Virus record (IMG/VR): IMGVR_UViG_3300035670_000305
Span: 1 to 50,812 of that record
Direction: 5' to 3' (one strand)
DNA from: a virus
DNA length: 50,812 nt
How positions within the stretch are numbered: the stretch's first letter is position 1; every line of letters begins with the position of its first letter. Below the pieces are notes generated by a model that was not told the origin of the DNA, made no database searches, and saw only the letters and a list, made by a program, of their open reading frames with translations. The position numbers and the translations under genes are program-made. Below are positions 30,458-38,072 of the stretch, piece by piece.

Positions 30458-31408
30458 ATGGTTAAAGTTACTTCCGCAATGGCCACGTATGACGTGACCA
30501 CCAACCGCGAAGACCTCGCAGATCAGGTTTATCGCATCAACCCGTCTGACACCCCGTTCATGACCGCTGTGCCCCGCGTAAAGGCAACTGCGGTTCTGCA
30601 CGAATGGTCAACTCAGGCGCTTTCGAGCATCAACACGACCAACGCACGCCTTGAAGGTGATGCGCTGACCCGTGCATCCTCGACTGCACCTGCACGCCGT
30701 CAGAACCACTGCCAGATTTCAAGCCGCGATGCGACCGTTACCGGCACGCAGCGTGCAACCAATCCGGCAGGCATCGATGACATGATGGCTTACCAGATGT
30801 CGCTCAAGAGCCTTGAGCTTCGCCGCGACATGGAATCCATCCTGTTGGGTAACACCGGCCAGAACGCTGGTAGCACCACCACGGCACGCACCCTGCGTTC
30901 GTTCAACGCATGGCTGTCGGGCAATGGTTCGCGTGGCACGGGCGGTGCAGACTCGACTGCGGCAACCGCAGCAGCAACCGATGCGACCACTGGTTCGATC
31001 CGCACCTTTACCGAAGATATGCTGAAGGACGCTGTTCTTGACGCATTCACCGATGGCGGTGAACCGAACCTCGTTCTGGTTGGCCCGTTCAACAAGCAGA
31101 AGTTCTCGACCTTCACCGGTCGTTCAACTTCGCAGGTTGTCGTGCGTCAGGACGTTGTAGACGGCGCTGCCGAACTTTACCGTTCGGACTTCGGCGTGCT
31201 GAAGGTTGTTCCCAACCGTTCGCAGCGTGACCGCGATGCGTTCATTGTGGACACCACCAAGGTTGCGGTTGCTGGCCTGCGTATGTTTGAACCGCAGGAA
31301 CTGGGCCGCGTTGGTGACGCAATCACGAGGGATATAATCTCCGAATATACGCTCGAGATGAGACACCCTGATGCTCACGCAGGCGTTTTCGACCTTACGA
31401 CCTCGTAA
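30458..31408 (+). CDS. Major capsid protein (SU10/DUF5309 type)
   Basis: 316 residues. YDVTTNREDLADQVYRINPSDTPFM and EWSTQALSS, then RRDMESILLGNTGQ and LVGPFNKQKFSTF, match the HK97-fold capsid family of phage SU10. Codon use is more uniform (C/G-ending) than in neighbours, as expected for a highly expressed gene. A strong terminator follows 16 nt after the stop. Confidence 0.88.
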   Translation: MVKVTSAMATYDVTTNREDLADQVYRINPSDTPFMTAVPRVKATAVLHEWSTQALSSINTTNARLEGDALTRASSTAPARRQNHCQISSRDATVTGTQRATNPAGIDDMMAYQMSLKSLELRRDMESILLGNTGQNAGSTTTARTLRSFNAWLSGNGSRGTGGADSTAATAAATDATTGSIRTFTEDMLKDAVLDAFTDGGEPNLVLVGPFNKQKFSTFTGRSTSQVVVRQDVVDGAAELYRSDFGVLKVVPNRSQRDRDAFIVDTTKVAVAGLRMFEPQELGRVGDAITRDIISEYTLEMRHPDAHAGVFDLTTS

Positions 31409-31423
31409 CACGCTTGAAATGGA

Positions 31424-31451
31424 GGGGGAGGGTTTCGGCTCTCCCCCTTTT
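31424..31451 (+). terminator. Terminator after the capsid gene
   Basis: GGGGGAG, 10-nt loop, CTCCCCC, then TTTT. It probably lowers expression of tail genes relative to capsid. Confidence 0.75.
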
Positions 31452-31464
31452 CATAGGGGGCTGC

Positions 31465-31761
31465 ATGTCCAAAAAAGCACTTCTTGAACTGATTGGCAAC
31501 GAACGCCGAGCAGTCATCTACCATGAGGAAGACGGCAAAACGCGCATTGAGCACCGTCAAGACCTCGATCCGGTTATTAAGGCCGCCAAAATCCTGTCCG
31601 AACGGAAGCCGAGCAAGGATTTTACAAGGGTTGCACTCATTCCCAAGTCCACGCTGGACAAGGCCCTTATTGAGGGCTGGTTCCACGATGAGGACGCTTG
31701 GCGAAAATGGGCAAACGACCCTGCAAATGAAGTCTTCCGCACAACGAAAGGCACTATTTGA
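31465..31761 (+). CDS. Small protein downstream of capsid gene
   Basis: 98 residues from MSKKALLELIG (31465, GGGGG 4 nt upstream). RVALIPKSTLDKALIEGWFHDEDAW is the best-ordered part. No family recognised. TGATG coupling to the glycosyltransferase gene. Confidence 0.55.
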   Translation: MSKKALLELIGNERRAVIYHEEDGKTRIEHRQDLDPVIKAAKILSERKPSKDFTRVALIPKSTLDKALIEGWFHDEDAWRKWANDPANEVFRTTKGTI

Positions 31762-32594
31762 TGCCATCCCTTAAAATTGCCGTCTGTATCCCCACTTACG
31801 GCGACCCTGAGGTTTTGTTCATGCAAAGCCTCTTGATGATGTCCAAGCACTTTTACGAAGCCAAGCTGACCAATTCGGACGGTGAAGACTACGACAAAGA
31901 ATTGGAATATTTCATCGTATCAAGTTCGATGTTGACCGAAAGTCGCCATCGCCTTGTTGCCGAAGCCCTGAATTGGGGCGCTGACTACATGCTATGGTGC
32001 GATGCCGACCATTCATTTCCCGCCGATGCGCTTTGCCGATTGTGGGCAAGGAATGTCCAGGTAGTCGGCGCGAACTATGCACGGCGCTGCAAACCAACGG
32101 CTCCAACGGCTGCAAAGATTGTCACAACCGATGACGGGCAGGATCATAAAAACCTAGTCTATACGACTATGGAAAAGGCACATGACAATGTCCTTGAGGA
32201 AGTCTCGCACCTTGGGTTCGGGCTGTGCCTTGTCCGCATGGACGTATTTGACCAGTTGCAATTGAAGGCAGAGGAAGAAGGCAAAGATACCTTCCTGCCG
32301 CTGTTCATGTTTACGCCTACGGACAATTACAAAGGCATGATTGGGGAAGATGTCTATTTCTTCCGCAAGCTACGGGACGCAGGCGTCAAGGTTTACTGCG
32401 ATCACGGCGTTAGCTGGCAAGTCGGCCACATTATGAAAACCCAAGTCACCAATGCTCATGCCGTAGTGCAAGAGGAAAAGTGGCTGGAACAGTCTGGCAA
32501 GCTGCGCGCCAAATACAACAAGCGGATTGAGGAACTAGAGGCTGGAAAAACGCCTGAGCCTTTGACCCGTGACGAAATCGAAGGGGTGGATTGA
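31761..32594 (+). CDS. Glycosyltransferase, GT-A type
   Basis: 277 residues. KIAVCIPTYGDPEVLFMQSL is the nucleotide-sugar-binding start, and YMLWCDADHSFP has the metal-binding D-x-D (81-83). GEDVYFFRKLRDAG is the family 2-like acceptor-side motif. There is no membrane segment. It is embedded between capsid and head-tail connector genes, so it could glycosylate the virion, or use host-type sugar donors to alter surface polysaccharide. Role unproven. Confidence 0.8.
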   Translation: MPSLKIAVCIPTYGDPEVLFMQSLLMMSKHFYEAKLTNSDGEDYDKELEYFIVSSSMLTESRHRLVAEALNWGADYMLWCDADHSFPADALCRLWARNVQVVGANYARRCKPTAPTAAKIVTTDDGQDHKNLVYTTMEKAHDNVLEEVSHLGFGLCLVRMDVFDQLQLKAEEEGKDTFLPLFMFTPTDNYKGMIGEDVYFFRKLRDAGVKVYCDHGVSWQVGHIMKTQVTNAHAVVQEEKWLEQSGKLRAKYNKRIEELEAGKTPEPLTRDEIEGVD

Positions 32595-33223
32595 TGTCGG
32601 AAGATCCGGGAACTTGGACAGAACTGAAGGCGTCTTTGGCCGAATGGCTAAACCGTTCTGACCTGACGGCCAAAATCCCGGAACTGATTGCGCTTGCCGA
32701 ACGCAAGTTTAACCGCATCATTGTCACGCCGGAACGCGAGGCCACGGTTACATCGACCGTTTCAAGCGAAACCTTGGCCTTGCCTTCTGACTTCTGGCAA
32801 TTGCGGTCAATCCATCTGACAACCGATCCACGCCAGCCATTGACGCAAGTTTCGCCTATGGTGCTGCGTTCGGAATATGCTGACCAAACGACTGGCGAGC
32901 CCCGCGTGTTTGCGATTGAGAACGGAGCCTTCATCTTTGGCCCTGCACCTGATGCAAGTTACACACTTAATATCACTTACATAAAGACCATTCCGCCATT
33001 GAACGCATCAACCGCGTCAAACTGGCTGCTGGAAAAACACCCCGATATTTACCTTTACGGCTCTTTGTTGGCTGCTGAAGCCTATTTGTGGAACGATGCA
33101 CGCCTGCCGGTATGGAAGGACGCGCTTGACGAGGCCATTGCCGAATTGGCTGACGCTGGCAACCGTTACCGCATGTCAGGCCCGATGCGGCTTCGCAGCC
33201 CTGTTGTTGGGTGGGGTATATGA
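32594..33223 (+). CDS. Head-tail adaptor protein
   Basis: 209 residues from ATG 32594 (TGATG coupling). WTELKASLAEWLNRSDL, then IPELIALAERKFNRII and LPSDFWQLRSIHL, are typical of the connector family that follows the capsid gene in short-tailed phages. The C-terminal half is helical (LLEKHPDIYLYGSLLAAEAY). Confidence 0.78.
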   Translation: MSEDPGTWTELKASLAEWLNRSDLTAKIPELIALAERKFNRIIVTPEREATVTSTVSSETLALPSDFWQLRSIHLTTDPRQPLTQVSPMVLRSEYADQTTGEPRVFAIENGAFIFGPAPDASYTLNITYIKTIPPLNASTASNWLLEKHPDIYLYGSLLAAEAYLWNDARLPVWKDALDEAIAELADAGNRYRMSGPMRLRSPVVGWGI

Positions 33224-34644
33224 TTTTTGGAGAGTTCGCGCCCGATAAGGCGAAATCGAACAATCCAGACATATTGACCGAATGTGAAGGCGTGTTCCCG
33301 CTTGAGGATGGTTATCGGCCCGTAGGGCAATTTACAAAGCTATATGATGCGATGCCATCCGATCCAAGGGGCGGGGCTACGTTCACAAGCCCTGAAGGTC
33401 TAAGCTATATTGTCGCTGGAACGAATACCACGCTGTATAAGGCTTATTCGGGAGCATGGACGGCAATTGGAACGGGTTATAGCCTGTTAGGTGAAGGCCG
33501 CTGGCGCTTTGCCCAATTTGGCGGCTTGGCAGTGGCGACAAACGGCACTGACCCGATGGTCAAGATTGACCTGACTGCTGACAGTGTTTCTGAATTGGGT
33601 GGAAGCCCGCCAAAGTTTGAAACTTTGGCTGTTGTAAAGGACTTCCTCGTTGGCGGCATCCGCAACGGCAAGGTTACGCATTTGGGTTGGTCGGGCATCA
33701 ATGACGCCGAATGGTGGACGAGCGGACAGCGACAGTCTGATAGGCAGATTTTGCCCGATGGAGGCCGAATTAACGGCATTTTGTCGGGTGAATATGGGGT
33801 TATCCTTCAAAGGAACTGCATTCGCCGCATGGATTATGTCGGCGGCAACATCATCTTTGAATTTAACGTAGTTTCCAACAATGTCGGATGCGTTACCACT
33901 CACTCGGTTGCCCAGTGGGGCCGGTTAGCTTTCTTCCTGTCTGACAACGGCTGGATGATGTGGGATGGTCAACAACCCATTCCCATCGGTGAGGAGAAAA
34001 TAGACCGCACCTTTAGCGATCTTTACGGGCAAGACGACTGGACGCGTATGTCCACGGCAATTGACCCTGTGAACCGCATTTTCATCGTGTCGATGGATGA
34101 TAAGGTTTGGATGTATCATTGGGGCTTCCAGAGGTGGGCAACCATTCCCTTGGCATCCTCAGTCGTGTTTTCAGGCGTCACAAAAGCAATCTCGGTGGAT
34201 GAGGATTATCCGCCTGACATGACGGATGACACCGACATTGACGGCGCTGGACTGCCTAGCTTTGACGATCCGGTCTTCAAGGGCGGCGCACCGCTTCTTT
34301 ACGTATTCAATTCGTCTGATGAACTTGGCGAATTTTCAGGAACGCCGATGGCTGCAAAGTTCACGGGGACTGATTTGGAGTTGTTCAGGGGGCAACGGGC
34401 CTGCTTGCGTATGGCGCGACCGGATACGGACGCAGCAGCAGGTCTTACCCTAACGCTGTTGGGGAAGCAGCGCCTTGGGGACGCCGGAAGTTCGACGGCC
34501 TTTAACAGCCTGACGACTTCCGGCGATATGCCGCTTAGGTTTTCAGCAAGGTTTGTGCGGCCCACGTTCCAAATCGCAGCAGCGACGACTTGGACTTATG
34601 CCAAGGGAATTAACTTTGTTGGTGAACCGGGGGCTGGCCGATGA
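33220..34644 (+). CDS. Tail/stabilisation protein (P22 gp10-like beta-propeller)
   Basis: 474 residues. Repeating beta strands (YIVAGTNTTLYKAYSG, RFAQFGGLAVATNGTDPM, GVILQRNCIRRMDYVGG) suggest a propeller similar to packaged-DNA stabilisation proteins of P22-type tails. ATGA coupling with the adaptor gene sets the start at 33220. A plug/tail-nozzle role is inferred. Confidence 0.65.
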   Translation: MIFGEFAPDKAKSNNPDILTECEGVFPLEDGYRPVGQFTKLYDAMPSDPRGGATFTSPEGLSYIVAGTNTTLYKAYSGAWTAIGTGYSLLGEGRWRFAQFGGLAVATNGTDPMVKIDLTADSVSELGGSPPKFETLAVVKDFLVGGIRNGKVTHLGWSGINDAEWWTSGQRQSDRQILPDGGRINGILSGEYGVILQRNCIRRMDYVGGNIIFEFNVVSNNVGCVTTHSVAQWGRLAFFLSDNGWMMWDGQQPIPIGEEKIDRTFSDLYGQDDWTRMSTAIDPVNRIFIVSMDDKVWMYHWGFQRWATIPLASSVVFSGVTKAISVDEDYPPDMTDDTDIDGAGLPSFDDPVFKGGAPLLYVFNSSDELGEFSGTPMAAKFTGTDLELFRGQRACLRMARPDTDAAAGLTLTLLGKQRLGDAGSSTAFNSLTTSGDMPLRFSARFVRPTFQIAAATTWTYAKGINFVGEPGAGR

Positions 34645-35441
34645 CCATATTTACCCCGCGCCCTCAATGGGTAATTGATTTAATCAATGAACTTGCTGGT
34701 GACGCTGGTGGCGTTTGGGGTTCAATTACCGGAACGCTTTCTGCTCAAACTGATTTGCAAACCGCGCTCAACAGCAAGCTTGATGACAGTCAAGCAACCG
34801 CTTTTGGCTTGTCGTTGCTTGGCGACGTGAACGCGACAGCCGCACGTTCCACGCTGGGCTTGGGGACTGTTGCAACGCTTGCTTCTGATGCCGACACAAC
34901 ATTAGCCGCAGACAGCGACACTAAAATAGCAACGCAAAAGGCTGTGAAGGCTTATGTCGATGCCAACGCAGGTGGCTTTTCCAAAGGCTCAAGCCTTCCT
35001 GTTTCCCCTTCTTCCGGCGATCTTCATTTTCACACGACTGAAGCCGAATTTATTCAATATGACGGAACCCGCTGGCTTTCTGTTACAAAATACAATCTAA
35101 TTTTTGATGGCCAAACGGGCTTGAACGTAAGCGCGATTTTGGGGCGTCTTCCGCATCCCTGTTACGGGACTTACGACATCTATTTGACCCGTGCGTCTTG
35201 GTATGGCGTTGTAAACACAGCGGGCAACTGGACGATGAACCTTTATAAATATGAAGGCGCTACGCCAACACTCATAATAGGCGAGACTATTTCATCAACA
35301 ACCCGCGTTGCTGTTACGGAAGCTATAAACCAGACAGTTACGTCTGCATTTGAAGGATTGGAAGTTGAAGTTGCGGAAAATAGCGGAACCGCAACATTTA
35401 CAGGCGGTGCAATTATAGAATATCGAAAGATATTTACATGA
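34641..35441 (+). CDS. Tail fibre-type protein
   Basis: 266 residues. ATAARSTLGLGTVATLA and DSDTKIATQKAVKAYVDAN are hallmark shaft repeats of phage tail fibres. A C-terminal beta domain follows (NWTMNLYKYEG). There are no such shaft repeats in the tailspike at 41125, so the phage seems to carry two distinct appendages. Confidence 0.75.
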   Translation: MTIFTPRPQWVIDLINELAGDAGGVWGSITGTLSAQTDLQTALNSKLDDSQATAFGLSLLGDVNATAARSTLGLGTVATLASDADTTLAADSDTKIATQKAVKAYVDANAGGFSKGSSLPVSPSSGDLHFHTTEAEFIQYDGTRWLSVTKYNLIFDGQTGLNVSAILGRLPHPCYGTYDIYLTRASWYGVVNTAGNWTMNLYKYEGATPTLIIGETISSTTRVAVTEAINQTVTSAFEGLEVEVAENSGTATFTGGAIIEYRKIFT

Positions 35442-35914
35442 CAACCGCCGTTTACGTGTTCATTTGCACTAAGACGACATACGAATTTGAAATTCCCCCG
35501 CAAGATTTGGATATGCCGCGCTTTGTGCGGAGGGTTAGAAACGCTTTTGCAGCGCAGCGTGGTGGGGTGCTTTACGCTGGCGATCTCAAGTTAAGGCCCA
35601 ATACAAACGCGATTGCAAACCATCTGCTTTGCGATGGATCGACATTGAACATTGCAGATTTTCCGCAGCTATTTGAAGCCTTGGGAACTGAATTTGGCGG
35701 TGATGGGATAGCGACCTTTGCACTGCCTGATTACCATGACGATGTTTTGGCAATCCCGCCGCTGACAACAACGCAGGAAGTGCAGCCGGGTGGCACTGTT
35801 TCGACAGGCGGAACGGTAACGGAACCGACCGAGCCGGGGCAGGTTGGCGGCTCTACAGGCGGTAACGTGCCTTCAGGTGGCCGCCCGCAAATTGTTGGTG
35901 AATTTGAAGTATGA
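35438..35914 (+). CDS. Tail collar domain protein
   Basis: 158 residues. HLLCDGSTLNIADFPQLFEAL, then FALPDYHDD, is the phage tail-collar domain (residues about 60-100). The C-terminus is a glycine/threonine/proline-rich tail (VSTGGTVTEPTEPG). Coupled to both neighbours by ATGA. Confidence 0.75.
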   Translation: MTTAVYVFICTKTTYEFEIPPQDLDMPRFVRRVRNAFAAQRGGVLYAGDLKLRPNTNAIANHLLCDGSTLNIADFPQLFEALGTEFGGDGIATFALPDYHDDVLAIPPLTTTQEVQPGGTVSTGGTVTEPTEPGQVGGSTGGNVPSGGRPQIVGEFEV

Positions 35915-36291
35915 CTTTCGGCTATGTCCCGTCACCAGCGGCGGGACAGTGGCAGAAGGCTTTGGGCTATTTGAAGCCAGCCCTCGCACGGGGCGGTTAC
36001 ACTTGGGAAGAATGCGCCAAGCTGATTGATAGCGGACACGCTCAACTATGGATGAGTGATGAGGCTGCGCTGGTTAGCCGCCGCGATGGCGACACATTGG
36101 AGCTTTGGCTTTGTGGTGGGCGCGTTGTGAATGCGTCTGACAAATATCTGGCGGTCATTGAACGGGCCGCAAAAGAATCCGGCATGAAGTGGATGAGAGT
36201 AACGGGCCGCAAGGGATGGGAGCGCCATCTTAAGCGGTTCGGTTGGGTGCGTGTTGGTGAGGATTTGATGAAGGACATTGCAAATGGGTAA
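35911..36291 (+). CDS. T7 gp13-like / acetyltransferase-fold internal protein
   Basis: 126 residues. DKYLAVIERAAKESGMKWMRVTGRKGWERHLKRFGW is present in two parts and resembles small phage proteins with a GNAT-like end that precede the ejection genes. Catalytic residues are not evident. It likely acts in virion assembly; moderate certainty. Confidence 0.6.
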   Translation: MTFGYVPSPAAGQWQKALGYLKPALARGGYTWEECAKLIDSGHAQLWMSDEAALVSRRDGDTLELWLCGGRVVNASDKYLAVIERAAKESGMKWMRVTGRKGWERHLKRFGWVRVGEDLMKDIANG

Positions 36292-37135
36292 GACGAAGAC
36301 TGTTCAAAAGAACGACCCGTGGGCACCAGCCCAGCCATATATCTTGAAGGGGCTTCAACAGTCGGGCGAAGTCTTTGACCAGCAGCAGCCGACGCTTAAC
36401 AAATATTCCGGTATGCAGATGGACACCTATGGCCGCGTTGCGCCTGGGGCCGAAGCTGGAATCATGGGCGCGCAAGGCCTTGTCAATGACACGCTTGCTG
36501 GTCGTTATTTGAACGGCAACCCGTATCTTGACGGAATGCTGAACCGCACCCGCGATAGCGTCTCGGATCGTGTCAACAGCAACTTCTCGCTGGCTGGCCG
36601 TTACGGCTCGGATTACCACACTGGCGAACTAACCCGCCAGCTTGCCGACGCTGAAAACCAGATGCGCTTCCAAAACTACGCAATGGAGCGCGGCTATCAG
36701 AACGACGCTGTAGGCCAAGCCCAGCAGCTTATGGGCGGCAGCCAAGGCCTGCTTAACAATGCCGCTGAATTGCCTTGGATCGGCGTTGGTGCATTGAATG
36801 GCAACGTCCGCAACGCATCGGGGGGTTATGGCACGACCACCACCACGCAAAAGCAGGACATTGGCGGTTTGCTTGCACAGGCAGCAGGCACGGGCCTTGG
36901 CGCTTATGCTGGATCAGATGCGCGCTTGAAAACCAATGTTGAGAAAGTTGGCGAACTGCCTGACGGCCTTGGCATTTACGAATGGGATTATCTGCCGATT
37001 GAAGGCCAGATTGCCGATTACATGCCTGCCGGACGCCAGCGCGGCGTGATGGCTGATGAAGTGGCTGAACTGCGTCCGTGGGCGCTTGGGCCTGTCATCG
37101 AAGGCTATGCAACCGTAAACTATGGAGCGTTGTAA
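36284..37135 (+). CDS. Putative internal virion protein with S74-type C-terminal domain
   Basis: 283 residues from MGKTKTVQ (36284). The first 195 residues (NPYLDGMLNRTRDSVSDRVN, AENQMRFQNYAMERGYQND) are helical, as in ejection or internal virion proteins. A short Gly/Thr linker follows. Residues about 208-283 repeat the S74 pattern SDARLKTN, GIYEWDYL, GVMADEVAEL seen at 3-287. It is the complete counterpart of the gene truncated at the window start. Confidence 0.7.
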   Translation: MGKTKTVQKNDPWAPAQPYILKGLQQSGEVFDQQQPTLNKYSGMQMDTYGRVAPGAEAGIMGAQGLVNDTLAGRYLNGNPYLDGMLNRTRDSVSDRVNSNFSLAGRYGSDYHTGELTRQLADAENQMRFQNYAMERGYQNDAVGQAQQLMGGSQGLLNNAAELPWIGVGALNGNVRNASGGYGTTTTTQKQDIGGLLAQAAGTGLGAYAGSDARLKTNVEKVGELPDGLGIYEWDYLPIEGQIADYMPAGRQRGVMADEVAELRPWALGPVIEGYATVNYGAL

Positions 37136-37765
37136 ATGGCACTAGGCTTCCGAACTGGCGGCATGTTTGGCCGCAAGCCATCATACGAACGCCAGCCTTG
37201 GGACACCCCTGGCATTGGCGACGGCTTCAATCAGCGCATGGCTGAAATGGGCGATGTCAATCCTTCTGCAATGCCCATTGGTGTTGAGCAGATGACCCAA
37301 AAGCAAAGCTTTTTTCAGCGACCCGGCGTGAAAACGGCTGCGGGTATTTTGGGTGACACGTTACTAACGCTTGGCGGCGGTAAACCCATGTATGCGCCCA
37401 TGATGCACGAACGGCGGATGCAGGAAGAAGATGCACGCTTACGTCAACAACTTGCCCAGCAGCAGCGTATGCAGGCGCGTGAAGACTTGCGCTGGAAATG
37501 GGCCAATGAGCCGAAGGATAACAAGCCCGATCAGCTTACTGAATGGATGATAAGCGCAGGAATTGACCCAAGAAGCGAACAAGGCCGCGATGTGTATCGC
37601 AAGGCAGTGGAAAACAAAGTCAATCCACCCGTCTGGCGACAAGGGCCTGATGGTAATTTTTACCGTGTGGATACTCCGCAGGGCGGCTTGCCGACCTTTA
37701 CTGATGACGACTGGAACAAGGCGGGAGGCAGTGGCGGCAACGTCACTGGCGGGTTTCGGCGCTGA
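37136..37765 (+). CDS. Small virion protein with N-terminal GMFGRK motif (copy B)
   Basis: 209 residues, counterpart of 288-929. It shares MALGF, GMFGRK, AMPIGVEQ, the QQQRMQAREDLRWKW helix and the glycine-rich GGSGGNVTGGF end. Its TGA lies at the same relative place as in copy A, but the preceding codon is CGC rather than CCC. No family recognised. Confidence 0.65.
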   Translation: MALGFRTGGMFGRKPSYERQPWDTPGIGDGFNQRMAEMGDVNPSAMPIGVEQMTQKQSFFQRPGVKTAAGILGDTLLTLGGGKPMYAPMMHERRMQEEDARLRQQLAQQQRMQAREDLRWKWANEPKDNKPDQLTEWMISAGIDPRSEQGRDVYRKAVENKVNPPVWRQGPDGNFYRVDTPQGGLPTFTDDDWNKAGGSGGNVTGGFRR

Positions 37766-38072
37766 CTTTAACCCAATCCCCGCGCTTCAAAAAGCAGGCT
37801 TTACGCCAACAAGTGGCTTTAGGACTGAAAAGCACCAAGCGGCACTTTTTGCGCAAGGTTTAACGCCAACAAAAGGCGGGGCGCATGTTCGCGGCGACGG
37901 TTTGGATTTTGCCGTCCCGCAAGGAATGTCCAAGGACGCAGCAATCGAAATGGTCAAGCGCCAATACCCTGGCGCAAAAGTCATCAAGTCCAATGGCAAC
38001 GCAATTCACATCACTTTCCCCGGATGGGGCAAGGCTCCTGATATAAGCAATTCTCGCGGAAGGTATCGCTAA
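37731..38072 (+). CDS. M15-type peptidase domain (copy B)
   Basis: 113 residues from GTG 37731, exactly the length of the copy A domain from its GTG. TSGFRTEKHQ, GAHVRGDGLDF and NAIHITFPGWG give the H/D/H zinc site (the first Ser of the motif is Gly here). GGGAGG precedes the GTG by 2 nt, as in copy A. The overlap DNA is almost identical between copies. The stop overlaps the next ATG (TAATG). Confidence 0.6.
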   Translation: MAATSLAGFGADFNPIPALQKAGFTPTSGFRTEKHQAALFAQGLTPTKGGAHVRGDGLDFAVPQGMSKDAAIEMVKRQYPGAKVIKSNGNAIHITFPGWGKAPDISNSRGRYR

